From positions 43,531 to 107,530 of the forward strand of contig JAURLP010000014.1 of assembly GCA_030831165.1 (NCBI GenBank): 64,000 nucleotides of DNA. Reading direction: 5' to 3'. A program made the translations under genes and the position numbers. Below, in pieces: positions 29,457-38,280 of the stretch; position 1 is the stretch's first letter, and each line of letters begins with the position of its first letter. This stretch comes from Gammaproteobacteria bacterium. Its GTDB lineage: Bacteria > Pseudomonadota > Gammaproteobacteria > Pseudomonadales > Pseudohongiellaceae. Under the pieces are notes generated by a model, which was given only the letters and a program-made list of their open reading frames with translations, searched no databases and was not told the origin of the DNA.

Positions 29457-30920
29457 ATGAATAAAAAAATTACAGCTTTAAGCATAATATTACTCTCTCT
29501 TGGACTGAGCGCATGTCAAACTTCAGTTACAACCAGTTCATCGCAAGATTCTTCAAGCAGTAGTTCTTCGTCCTCCAGTTCATCATCGTCATCAAGCTCG
29601 TCATCCAGTTCCTCCAGCTCGTCGTCCAGCTCAAGCTCATCCTCATCGAGCAGCACTTCGAGCACTTCAGCTTCCGGACAGACTGGAACGGCATCTTCAT
29701 CTGGAATACCTTCCAGCACACCGACACCTTCTCAAACCAGTTCTCGTTCCAGTAGCCAGGGTTCTCAGCCAATACCTGACAGCGGGCAGACCCCATCATC
29801 TGGAGATAATGGTGATTTCGAGAGTAGCACACGCTCAAGTGACTCTGGTGACATAGCTGGTGCCAGCATCCCAGAGACAAGCAGCTCTTCACAAAGCTCA
29901 GGAAGCTCGCAAGGCTCTATTGCTGATGCCAATGGAGAAATGACAAATACTCAAAGAGAAACGGATCCGATGGGGGGAATGGCCGCCGGGCTACCAGGAT
30001 CTCAGCCAGGTAGTAATATGCCGGGATCAACTAGCTCTAGTACATCAGGGGATGGTGAAAGCGGTATGGAAGTCAGTGTTCAGGCCGGCGGTTTACCGGG
30101 TTTAGAGCCATTTCCTGGAGGACTTCCAGCTGATAGCACTGGAGGTTTGGAAGATATTTTTGGTCCAGGCCCTCAAGGTACTGAACCTATTAGTGGAAGT
30201 TCTAGTAGAAGTTCAGCTTCACAAGGTGCCGGAGAAGGAACTAGAGCAGGCTCTGGCAGCGGCAATGATCCACTCGCAAATGATGGAGACCTTGCTGGAG
30301 GGGCCGGAGAACAGGGTGAGGACCCCTTTGGTGGTCTTAGCGGAAGCGGCACAATTGCTGCTGGTGGCCAAGACGGGAGTGGTGATGATCCTTTCGGTGA
30401 ATTGGCTAATGGCAGGAATAAGCCAATGACTGCTGCAGATAGACAGGCTGTTTTAGATGATCGCTTAGAAGCAAGTATCGCAGTATTTGATGGCATGATT
30501 CTTACTGAACGAGAGCAAGCTCAGGGGGCAGCCACTGAAAATGCTGGCGGGGGTGGAGCCGGAGGAGGCAATACTGGAGGCATAGGAGGATCCAGTGGAG
30601 GTCTTGGCGATGGTAATGGCAACTCCGATAATCCAATTGTTATCGCTTCTGCACCAACAAGCTCATCCGGCAATGGAAGAATGCCAAACCTGGGCAGAAG
30701 TAGAGAAGGGGACTTTGATACCAGCAATCAAGCCAGTTTCCCAACGCCAGCCGATATCCCAAGCGGCAATGATGACGATGTTGTCGCCAGGCAGTTGCGT
30801 GAAGCCGCCATGAGCGAACCAGACCCGGAATTGCGAGAGCGACTTTGGAACGAATATCGAACTTACACAGGACTACCTATCCCTCAGGAAGCCATGGCAG
30901 ATCCTGATCTCATAGATTAG
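29457..30920 (+). CDS. Serine/glycine-rich lipoprotein
   Basis: A 487-residue protein with a lipoprotein signal (IILLSLGLSAC, Cys20). The mature N-terminus is an uninterrupted run of 35 serines (residues 32-66). A long low-complexity region follows, rich in Ser, Gly, Pro and Gln, with almost no hydrophobic core until about residue 440. The last 50 residues turn into a charged helix-like end (VARQLREAAMSEPDPELRERLWNEYRTY), the only part that looks folded. The layout suggests a lipid-anchored spacer carrying a small C-terminal interaction domain. It starts a four-gene same-strand run with short gaps (40, 30 and 39 bases). Function unknown; the disorder and the lipobox are seen directly. Confidence 0.8.
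   Translation: MNKKITALSIILLSLGLSACQTSVTTSSSQDSSSSSSSSSSSSSSSSSSSSSSSSSSSSSSSSSSSTSSTSASGQTGTASSSGIPSSTPTPSQTSSRSSSQGSQPIPDSGQTPSSGDNGDFESSTRSSDSGDIAGASIPETSSSSQSSGSSQGSIADANGEMTNTQRETDPMGGMAAGLPGSQPGSNMPGSTSSSTSGDGESGMEVSVQAGGLPGLEPFPGGLPADSTGGLEDIFGPGPQGTEPISGSSSRSSASQGAGEGTRAGSGSGNDPLANDGDLAGGAGEQGEDPFGGLSGSGTIAAGGQDGSGDDPFGELANGRNKPMTAADRQAVLDDRLEASIAVFDGMILTEREQAQGAATENAGGGGAGGGNTGGIGGSSGGLGDGNGNSDNPIVIASAPTSSSGNGRMPNLGRSREGDFDTSNQASFPTPADIPSGNDDDVVARQLREAAMSEPDPELRERLWNEYRTYTGLPIPQEAMADPDLID
29550..29654 (+). repeat. Poly-serine coding tract (35 codons)
   Basis: These 105 bases encode 35 consecutive serines with all six serine codons mixed (TCT, TCA, TCC, TCG, AGC, AGT). The mixture shows the tract is kept for its protein sequence, not as a slippage-prone microsatellite. 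The antisense strand gives an artificial acidic open frame. Confidence 0.9.
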
Positions 30921-30960
30921 GGCTTAAAACTGATTTTATATTTTTGTTAAAGGCAAGCAG

Positions 30961-32157
30961 ATGAACAAACAGTACTTTTCATTACTTATTTGCATAGCGC
31001 TTCTTGGAATAAGTGCTTGTAGCACTCAAACAGTTAAATCTACGACCATAACGGAAGCCCTTATTGAGCAAAGCAATATTCCAGAAGATGAATTATTGGA
31101 CATTGGTGTTGCCGTGTTTAATCCGGGTTTTGATGAGATTGATGAAGACCAGCAAGAGCTGACCTTTGGCGATATCAGAATGGCTGAAACCTATTATGCT
31201 GCAAATCTCTTGTCTGAGACCTTACAAAGCACCGGTAACTGGGGAGTTGTCAGAGTTATTCCTGATGATCTGAGCAGCTCCGATCTGGCTGTACGAGGAA
31301 CCATTCTGCAATCCGATGGTGAAACCATGATTGTGCATATCACTGTGCATGATTCCAGCGGTCGCCGATGGATAGATAAAGATTATGAAGAGGTAGTCAG
31401 CCGTTACAGCTATGACAACCGGCTCCAGGGCTCTAGAGACTCATTTCAGGGCTTATACAACCGCATAGCCAACGACATTCTGCGCTATCGACAGCAGAAC
31501 TTGTCTCGGGAAGACCTTCTCAACTTAAGGACTATTTCCCAAATACAATTTGCCCGCAGCTTTGCTCCTCAAGCATTTGATCAATATTTAAGTACTGATC
31601 GCAACGGCATATTGCAGGTCCAACGCTTGCCAGCCCAAAATGACCCTATGCTTTCTCGTATTGAAACCTTACGCGAAAGGGATTATCTCTATGTCGATAC
31701 CATGCAGGATTATTACTCTAACTTTGTTCGACAAATGGAAGATCCCTACACTGAATTTCGTCGCTTAAGTTATGACGAAGTCATGAAGCTTGATCGTCTG
31801 CAACGTGAAGCTCGCCGCAATATGATACTCGGTATCGCTTCCATAGTTGGTGGCTTGGCGGCTACTCAGAGTAATAGCAGTGTAGCGGGGATAGGCACTT
31901 ATGCCGGAATACTCGGAGGCGGATGGCTTATAAGGGAATCCTTTCGAGCAGGCGATGAAGCACTATTGCATGTCGAAGCTCTTGCTGAATTGGGTCAATC
32001 ATTAAGTAACGAAGTTGCTCCGCAAACAATTGAACTGGAAGAGCGCACTGTGACATTATCTGGAAATGTCCAAACACAGTATGCTCAATGGCGTGAAATA
32101 TTAGCAGATATGTATGCAAATGAAATTGGCGCTCCTATCAGTTCAGAAGACATGTGA
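30961..32157 (+). CDS. Lipoprotein of unknown function, second gene of the PEGA operon
   Basis: A 398-residue protein with lipobox LLGISACS (Cys20), so it is likely anchored in the outer membrane. An N-terminal domain (DELLDIGVAVFNPGFDE..., FGDIRMAETYYAANLLSETLQ, WGVVRVIPDD, DLAVRGTILQSDGE) reads like an alternating alpha/beta fold. It is loosely reminiscent of lipoproteins that assemble with secretion or curli-type machinery; I cannot assign a family. Residues about 275-325 hold a glycine-rich hydrophobic stretch (MILGIASIVGGLAA...GIGTYAGILGGGWLIRESF) that could insert in a membrane. It sits 40 bases after the Ser-rich lipoprotein gene and 30 before the TPR gene. This points to one envelope complex. 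Confidence 0.75.
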   Translation: MNKQYFSLLICIALLGISACSTQTVKSTTITEALIEQSNIPEDELLDIGVAVFNPGFDEIDEDQQELTFGDIRMAETYYAANLLSETLQSTGNWGVVRVIPDDLSSSDLAVRGTILQSDGETMIVHITVHDSSGRRWIDKDYEEVVSRYSYDNRLQGSRDSFQGLYNRIANDILRYRQQNLSREDLLNLRTISQIQFARSFAPQAFDQYLSTDRNGILQVQRLPAQNDPMLSRIETLRERDYLYVDTMQDYYSNFVRQMEDPYTEFRRLSYDEVMKLDRLQREARRNMILGIASIVGGLAATQSNSSVAGIGTYAGILGGGWLIRESFRAGDEALLHVEALAELGQSLSNEVAPQTIELEERTVTLSGNVQTQYAQWREILADMYANEIGAPISSEDM

Positions 32158-32187
32158 CGCCAAGTCTAGCCCGTAGTAGTATTCAGC

Positions 32188-33702
32188 ATGGCTGATAACA
32201 ACCCCAATCAATCTGAATCTGATATCCCTCCTAAAGAGACACCTGCTCAGATTTTTGGCTTGGGCGATATTCAGGCACAAAAAGTAAAACATCAACAACA
32301 AACCAAGATCCTATGGGGCATCTTTACCTTACTGCTGGTGTTGGTTCTTAGTGTCATTTTTATATTGCCAAGCTACATTAGCAGACCAGATGCTGCTGAT
32401 ATTTCGCCCGTCATAATTCCAGTTGAAAGAGGTCGGCCCCAAGAGGCCTTTTCTCCATTTGGAGAAGCACAGCTCTTACGTGAGCGTGAACAGGCCCAGG
32501 AAATCCTGGCGCAAATTCTTGAACTTCAGGAACAACTGGAAGACATTTCTGTTGAGAGCTGGGCTGAAGATGCCTATCTTGATGCTCTGGCAATAGCCGC
32601 CGAAGGAGATACAGCATATCGTGAGCAGAACTTTCTGGGCGCTCAAGAAATATATCAACGCGCCCTTTTGTCGCTACAGGCATTGGATACCTTAAGCATT
32701 CAAGTATTAAATACTTCGATTGAAAAGGGTTATGCGGCAATTGAATCTGGCTTGCCTACTGAGGCTGAAGAGGCATTCACCACAGCCTTATTAATTGAAC
32801 CAGACTCTGCAACAGCCCTCGCGGGACTCGAAAGGGCAGGTCTATTACCCGAAGTCATTATGTTGATAGAACAAGGGAATAACAGGCGTACCGCAAATGA
32901 TTTGGAAGGAGCTCTAGATTTCTATAATCAGGCGGCATCTGTTGATCCTGCCCATGCTGGCGCAGCAGAGGCTATTTCTCAAGTTAATATCGACATTCTG
33001 GAACGTGACTTCCTGAACAACATGTCGGCAGGCTTTAGCGCCATCCAAAACAACAACCCTGAATCTGCTCTAATCTCTTTTAATCAGGCCCTGATTTTAA
33101 GGCCACAATCTGCAGATGCGCTCGCTGCCATCACTCAGGCAGAAACCATGATAACGTCACGGGATTTAAATATTCAACTGAGTGCTGCACGCGAGCATGA
33201 AGCAGCAGAACGTTGGCAAGAAGCAATCCAGGCTTATAACAATGCTATAGCTATCGATGCTAATGTTGTCGCTGCCACTAACGGTTTGGAAAACGCACAA
33301 AGACGAAATAATCTGGATAATTTTTTGAACAATATCATTAATGCGCCTTTGCGTTTGGCAGATGACGCTGTCTATCAGCAAAGCATTACTGTCTACAATC
33401 AGGCTCTGCCTTTAGCTCAGCAAAATACTCGGCTATATCAGCAGCTGCTAACCTTACGAAGTTTTTTGGATAAGGCAAGGATCCCTGTTCCTGTCACTAT
33501 GGTTTCGGATGGCCTTACTAATGTGACTATATTTCGAGTGAACGATTTGGGAGCATTCCAAACCCAAACCCTAAATCTCAACCCAGGCAGCTATACTGCA
33601 GTTGGAGTTCGATCCGGTTATCGTGACGTTAGAGTTGAGTTCACCGTGCCCTTTTCAGGCGCTGAGCCAAGTATCACGGTTATTTGTAGTGAACCAGTAT
33701 AG
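32188..33702 (+). CDS. Membrane-anchored TPR protein
   Basis: A 504-residue protein. A short cytoplasmic tail of about 40 residues is followed by one membrane helix (ILWGIFTLLLVLVLSVIFILPSYI). A coiled-coil-like stretch comes next (LLREREQAQEILAQILELQEQLEDI), then several tetratricopeptide-like units. Clear ones are AYREQNFLGAQEIYQRALLSL, AIESGLPTEAEEAFTTALLIEP, RRTANDLEGALDFYNQAASVDP and AERWQEAIQAYNNAIAID. The last 80 residues (PVPVTMVSDGLTNVTIFRVNDLG...GYRDVRVEF) resemble a PEGA-type beta domain. Topology puts the repeats outside the cytoplasm. It lies between a lipoprotein gene and the PEGA-SUMF1 gene and is probably the scaffold between them. Confidence 0.8.
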   Translation: MADNNPNQSESDIPPKETPAQIFGLGDIQAQKVKHQQQTKILWGIFTLLLVLVLSVIFILPSYISRPDAADISPVIIPVERGRPQEAFSPFGEAQLLREREQAQEILAQILELQEQLEDISVESWAEDAYLDALAIAAEGDTAYREQNFLGAQEIYQRALLSLQALDTLSIQVLNTSIEKGYAAIESGLPTEAEEAFTTALLIEPDSATALAGLERAGLLPEVIMLIEQGNNRRTANDLEGALDFYNQAASVDPAHAGAAEAISQVNIDILERDFLNNMSAGFSAIQNNNPESALISFNQALILRPQSADALAAITQAETMITSRDLNIQLSAAREHEAAERWQEAIQAYNNAIAIDANVVAATNGLENAQRRNNLDNFLNNIINAPLRLADDAVYQQSITVYNQALPLAQQNTRLYQQLLTLRSFLDKARIPVPVTMVSDGLTNVTIFRVNDLGAFQTQTLNLNPGSYTAVGVRSGYRDVRVEFTVPFSGAEPSITVICSEPV

Positions 33703-33741
33703 ATGCAAAATATAACTGAGTTAAACCATTAGCATAGAAAA

Positions 33742-35826
33742 ATGAACCAAGATAAGAATTTCCAGCACGAACATCAACAGGATGAAATCATTACGCCCAT
33801 TGATTTTACGCCTCACGATAGCAGTGTGGATAAATTTTCATTTCGCCCCAGCCCTGTTAAAGTTGCAATCTCCTGCGTACTTTTATTTTTCGGCCTGACT
33901 GCCTGGTTTGTACTATCTGCTAAATCTGTTTTTATTGATGCTCAACCTATTGGCAGCATTGTTGAGATGCAATCACCAACTGCTATAAAAATTGGCCCTC
34001 GTTATCTGGTATTAAAAGGCGAACATGCAATATCAGTCAGTGCGCCAGGCTACTATGAGGTTGACACTACGATCACTGTCGGCGATGCCCAGGCACAAAC
34101 TTTCCAAATCCAATTATTACCTTTACCAGGTTTTTTAAATTTAAGTAGCAATACTGAAGCGGCAACTGTCTTTATTGATGGCGAAGAAATCGGGCTAACT
34201 CCACTAAGCAATATCGAATTAGCCGCTGGTGAACATGAAGTACTTGTGAGCAAACAGCGTTATGAGCCAATTCAGCAATTAATTGAAATAGAAGGGCGTC
34301 AACAGCAACAGAGTCTTAACGTTGACCTGCTACCTGCCTGGGCAAACATAAATTTTTCTAGCTCTCCAGTCGGAGCAACAGTGACTGTCGATGGCGAAGA
34401 GATCGGTCTTACCCCCCTTAGCGCTGAAATATTAGAAGGCGAGCATGAAGTACTGGTTAAACTGCCTGCTCACAAAGCCTGGACGGAGAACTTAACTGTT
34501 GTTGCAAGAGCTGACCAAAATTTGCCAATAATTGAGTTGGAACCAGCAGATGGTCTGGTACTTTTACAATCAACCCCTAGCAATGCTGGTGTCACTTTAA
34601 ATGGAGCCTATCAAGGCCAAACACCATTGGAGCTCACAATACCTCCTGGCCAAAATTACCAGCTCACTTTCTTTTTAAATGGCTATGAAGAGCTTAGACG
34701 TAACATCCAGACTCGTCCCGATGAGGAAATTGCATTAGATGTCACTCTTGAGCCGATTTTGAGTTCCGTCGCTATTTTGGCTAATCCGCCCGATGCGCAA
34801 CTTTTTATTAACGGGGAGCCTCGCGGCCCTGCCAATCAGACTATTGAGCTACTTGCCGCTTCTCAGTTAATCGAAATTCGAGCTGAGGGATATGTACCTT
34901 TTACGCAGGAATTTGTTTCTCGTCCCGGGCTGGAACAACAACTGAATGTTTCGCTGATAACGCTAGAACAAGAACGCATTAATAATATCAGGCCAATGAT
35001 AACCAGCTCTAATGGGCAGGAATTAAAACTATTGTATCCCGGTGATTTTGTCATGGGCGCATCACGACGTGAAGCAGGACGGCAAGCTAATGAATCTCTT
35101 CGATCAATTAGATTAACAAAACCCTATTATCTGTCATTGACTGAAGTTACCAATGAACAGTTTAAACGCTTTGATCCAGAACATTCTTCTGGCGTGATAG
35201 ATAGAATTTCCTTGAGCAATAATAATCAGCCAGTGGTAAAAATTACCTGGGAACAGGCCGCTCTTTATTGTAATTGGCTTAGCCAGCAAGAGAACCTGCC
35301 TCTTTTTTATGAGGTACAAAACGGCAGGGTAGTTGGGTTTGACCTTAACAGCTCTGGTTACCGCTTACCTACAGAAGCAGAATGGGCCTGGGCTGCCCGT
35401 GTAGAGAGCAATGACCCTTCCAGCTTATTGAAATTTCCCTGGGGAGCAGAATTACCTCCTCCTTCAAACCATGGCAACTATGCCGATTTAAGTGCTGCCT
35501 CAATCCTTGGCAGGGTGCTTGTTAATTACAACGATAGCTTTGTTGCATCAGCGCCTGTAGCTTCATTTTCCCCTAATGCTAATGGCTTTTATGACATGGG
35601 GGGCAACGTTGCAGAATGGGTCCATGATTATTATGGAACAGCCATACAACTTGGCAATAATATTGAAGTAAATCCTTATGGACCTGATTCAGGAACCTAT
35701 CATGTTGTCAGAGGGTCCAGCTGGGCTCACGGATCAGTAACTGAATTGCGATTGTCTTATCGGGACTACAGTAATGAAAGCAGAGATGATGTGGGTTTTA
35801 GAATTGCCAGAACGCTTGTGCCCTGA
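33742..35826 (+). CDS. PEGA-repeat protein with C-terminal SUMF1/formylglycine-type domain
   Basis: A 694-residue protein. A cytoplasmic tail of about 50 residues leads to one membrane helix (VAISCVLLFFGLTAWFVL). About five PEGA-type beta repeats follow between residues 70 and 420, two of them almost identical at IDGEEIGLTPLS / VDGEEIGLTPLS. The C-terminal 270 residues are a SUMF1/FGE-like domain: FVMGASRREAG, EVTNEQFKRF, YRLPTEAEWAWAAR, GFYDMGGNVAEWVHDYY, VVRGSSWAHG and GFRIAR. The two cysteines that true formylglycine enzymes carry after the RGGSW motif are absent (the segment reads SSWAHGSVTELRLSYRDY). It is therefore probably not an oxidase. A ligand- or wall-binding role is inference. 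Fourth gene of the operon. Confidence 0.85.
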   Translation: MNQDKNFQHEHQQDEIITPIDFTPHDSSVDKFSFRPSPVKVAISCVLLFFGLTAWFVLSAKSVFIDAQPIGSIVEMQSPTAIKIGPRYLVLKGEHAISVSAPGYYEVDTTITVGDAQAQTFQIQLLPLPGFLNLSSNTEAATVFIDGEEIGLTPLSNIELAAGEHEVLVSKQRYEPIQQLIEIEGRQQQQSLNVDLLPAWANINFSSSPVGATVTVDGEEIGLTPLSAEILEGEHEVLVKLPAHKAWTENLTVVARADQNLPIIELEPADGLVLLQSTPSNAGVTLNGAYQGQTPLELTIPPGQNYQLTFFLNGYEELRRNIQTRPDEEIALDVTLEPILSSVAILANPPDAQLFINGEPRGPANQTIELLAASQLIEIRAEGYVPFTQEFVSRPGLEQQLNVSLITLEQERINNIRPMITSSNGQELKLLYPGDFVMGASRREAGRQANESLRSIRLTKPYYLSLTEVTNEQFKRFDPEHSSGVIDRISLSNNNQPVVKITWEQAALYCNWLSQQENLPLFYEVQNGRVVGFDLNSSGYRLPTEAEWAWAARVESNDPSSLLKFPWGAELPPPSNHGNYADLSAASILGRVLVNYNDSFVASAPVASFSPNANGFYDMGGNVAEWVHDYYGTAIQLGNNIEVNPYGPDSGTYHVVRGSSWAHGSVTELRLSYRDYSNESRDDVGFRIARTLVP
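34177..34461 (+). repeat. Duplicated PEGA unit
   Basis: Two PEGA units in the PEGA-SUMF1 gene share the run DGEEIGLTPLS and then a matching EHEVLV. The copies at 34177-34251 and 34390-34461 also match closely at DNA level with third-position changes. This is an internal duplication younger than the other PEGA repeats of the protein. Confidence 0.75.
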
Positions 35827-35916
35827 TCTTAGTATTTTACAAAGAAACATTCGACATTACGCACTTGGCAGTATTAAAGTGGGAGCCCAGAAATAAAACC
35901 ACAAAAGGCTCATTCT

Positions 35917-37278
35917 ATGCTTAACAAAGCCCTACCAATTGCCAGCCTATTATTTATAGCCAGTTGTAGCGAGGAACCTGATACTCAAATGCCTACCGAT
36001 TTAAGCTCCCTAGTTGAATACAATGCAATTATTAGTGAAATCCCACAGGACCTGTTTCCTCAGGAAGCTCGCGGGAACAGCTTTGAAACCAACAGCCCGT
36101 ATTTTGTCGTTAAGGACAACATTCATATTAGCGGTATTGCAAATACAGCTGGAACACCTTCACTCAGAAGTTTTATACCTGCAGCAAACAGTGTTGTTGT
36201 TCAGCGTCTGATAGATGCCGGAGCCATCCCGTTAGCTAAAACTAATATGCATGAGTTAGCTTTTGGCATAACCAGTAATAATGCCGCTTTTGGTCCAGTG
36301 AGAAACTTTTATGACCCCAGCCGCTTTGCTGGTGGCAGCAGTGGCGGTACGGCAGTTGCCATAGCCAGTGGCCTTGTTGATTGGGGCTTATGTACTGACA
36401 CTGGTGGTTCATGCCGAATCCCTGCGGCTTTTAATGGTATTGTTGGTTTTCGTCCTTCTCCCGGACGCTATCCTTCTGAAGAAGTAACACCCTTATCGCA
36501 TACTCACGACACTATAGGTTTGATGGCCCAAAATGCCAACTTACTTGCTGACATTGATGCGATTGTGACTGGAGAGTCGCTACCGCCAAACACTGCAAGC
36601 TCACCGCTTCGTCTAGGAATCTCCAGAGGGTATTTTTACGAAAATATAGAGCCTGCAGTTCTTGAGTCTATTAATGCTTATCTTGAAAAGCTTCGTTCAA
36701 GCGGTGTTGAAATAGTAGAGTTAGATATCTCTTCCTATGTTGAACGCACCAATTCCACCAGTGATACCATCGTCATCTATGAGGCGCTTGGTGATCTTAG
36801 GTCTTACCTTCAAAAATTTTATCCGCAGTTAAGCCTGGAAGAGCTTGTATCCCAAATTGCCAGCCCCGATGTACTGGCAACACTGGAGTTAATAATCTCC
36901 GAACCTTTTTCTCTTCAAGATTACACTCAAGCCATTGCACTCCGTGATGAACTAATTGTAGAAGTTACTGAGTTTTATGCTGAAAATGGAATCATCGCGC
37001 TGGCCTACCCAACTATTCCAGTGACAGCGCGATCTATAAATGAAGAATCAGATATGCTGAATCTTAATGGGGAAAGTGTATCAACCTTTGCAACGGTTAA
37101 GAACAACACCAATCCTGCAAGCCTCTTGGGCCTGCCAGCGATAACGTTACCATCTGGTGCGACTTCAAATGGTTTACCTGTTGGCCTTGAGTTAGCAGGG
37201 CCAAGAGGAAGTGACCGAAACTTGCTTGGGCTGGCTATAAAAATACAAGCACTTTTCAAAGAAAGCGGATCAAATTAG
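35917..37278 (+). CDS. Amidase-signature family lipoprotein
   Basis: A 453-residue amidase. The Ser-cisSer-Lys triad is visible: Lys in FVVKDNIHISG, cis-Ser in GGSSGGTAVAIASG, and the nucleophile Ser in DTGGSCRIPAAFNG. The N-terminus ALPIASLLFIASC has a lipobox, so it is exported and lipid-anchored, unlike most cytoplasmic amidases. The closest types by memory are mandelamide or indoleacetamide hydrolase-like enzymes of this length. The substrate is unknown. It follows the PEGA operon by about 90 bases on the same strand, which may be cotranscription or chance. Confidence 0.88.
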   Translation: MLNKALPIASLLFIASCSEEPDTQMPTDLSSLVEYNAIISEIPQDLFPQEARGNSFETNSPYFVVKDNIHISGIANTAGTPSLRSFIPAANSVVVQRLIDAGAIPLAKTNMHELAFGITSNNAAFGPVRNFYDPSRFAGGSSGGTAVAIASGLVDWGLCTDTGGSCRIPAAFNGIVGFRPSPGRYPSEEVTPLSHTHDTIGLMAQNANLLADIDAIVTGESLPPNTASSPLRLGISRGYFYENIEPAVLESINAYLEKLRSSGVEIVELDISSYVERTNSTSDTIVIYEALGDLRSYLQKFYPQLSLEELVSQIASPDVLATLELIISEPFSLQDYTQAIALRDELIVEVTEFYAENGIIALAYPTIPVTARSINEESDMLNLNGESVSTFATVKNNTNPASLLGLPAITLPSGATSNGLPVGLELAGPRGSDRNLLGLAIKIQALFKESGSN

Positions 37279-37290
37279 CTACACTTTTCG

Positions 37291-38180
37291 ATGAAATTAA
37301 AGACTTGCCTTAACTTTGGTCAAGAAAGTCAAGCAAAGTATTGCTCAGCTTGTGGGCAGTCTATGGATGTAAAAATATCTACTGTCTGGCACTTCATCAG
37401 CGAAACTGAGATGTAATTTACAACTTTGACTCAAAAGTTTGGCGAAGCATATTCCCTTTACTTTTCAAACCGGGCGAACTCACCAATGAATATATCGCCG
37501 GAAGAAGGGTTCGTTATCTTCCTCCTTTCAGGCTGTATTTAATCTTGAGCATTCTTTTTTTTCTGGTAGCAACTATTCCAGAAGATCAGGAAGCAATCGA
37601 TATCAGCTCTCTGATCAGCCCACCACCGAACCTTGTTGAAAGCACTGAGTTTGTGCCTCCAATAGAATTGGCTGAGGTAGATTGTATCGATATCCCATGG
37701 AAAGATTTCCTAGGTGAACGCATTGGCGCGAGGGCATTAAACTCCTGCCAAACTGCCTTCTCTGATAATGGCGTTAGCTTGATAGAATCATTCCTGGATA
37801 ATCTTCCTATTATGATGTTTTTTTGTGTTCCCTTGCTTGCTGTATTTATGAAAGGGCTTTATATCTTCAAAAAAAGAAAATATGTGGAGCACTTAATGTT
37901 CCTCTTCCACACCCACTCTTTTGTATTTGCTCTAGCAATATTAACTGTTTTAATTGTTAGAGTGACCGAACCTTTTCCTGAGTTTGAAGATAACATTGGG
38001 CTTTTGCTAACCGGAATCTGGCTTTACGCAGCTATTTATATTTACGTTGCACTTGGTAGGGTATACCACCAAGGAATGCTTATGACATCTATAAAAATGC
38101 TCATGCTTTTCCCTGTCTATACAATCTGCCTTGCGCTGACTTTCTTATCAGGATTATTCCTAACCTTTATTACAATCTAA
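37291..38180 (+). pseudogene. DUF3667 membrane protein, frameshifted
   Basis: The first frame (ATG 37291) reads a zinc-ribbon start, KTCLNFGQESQAKYCSACGQS, typical of DUF3667 proteins, and stops at TAA 37414-37416. The rest continues in the frame one base back (open from 37410) as YNFDSKVWRSIFPLLFKPGEL, then YIAGRRVRYLPPFRLYL. This is the conserved core of the family. It is followed by three or four membrane helices ending at 38180. One base appears to be lost near 37402-37413. The first CxxC of the ribbon is also damaged (CLNF instead of CxxC). No slippery heptamer is visible, so a real frameshift gene or a sequencing error is more likely than recoding. An in-frame start at 37545 would give only the C-terminal part. 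Confidence 0.8.
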
Positions 38181-38280
38181 CCGCAATAACCATATATAGA
38201 AATTTAGCTTTCACCAATAGAATGTGATTTATTATTAGAGCTCTTTCCAGCCTTAATATAAATTAATATTGGAATACTGC

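Noticed and set aside
29516..29719. Acidic Glu/Asp-rich frame on the leftward strand
   Set aside because: It is the complement of the poly-serine tract and has no ribosome site.
37395..37420. Programmed -1 frameshift at the DUF3667 break
   Set aside because: No slippery heptamer is present, and one zinc-ribbon Cys is already lost, so decay is more likely.
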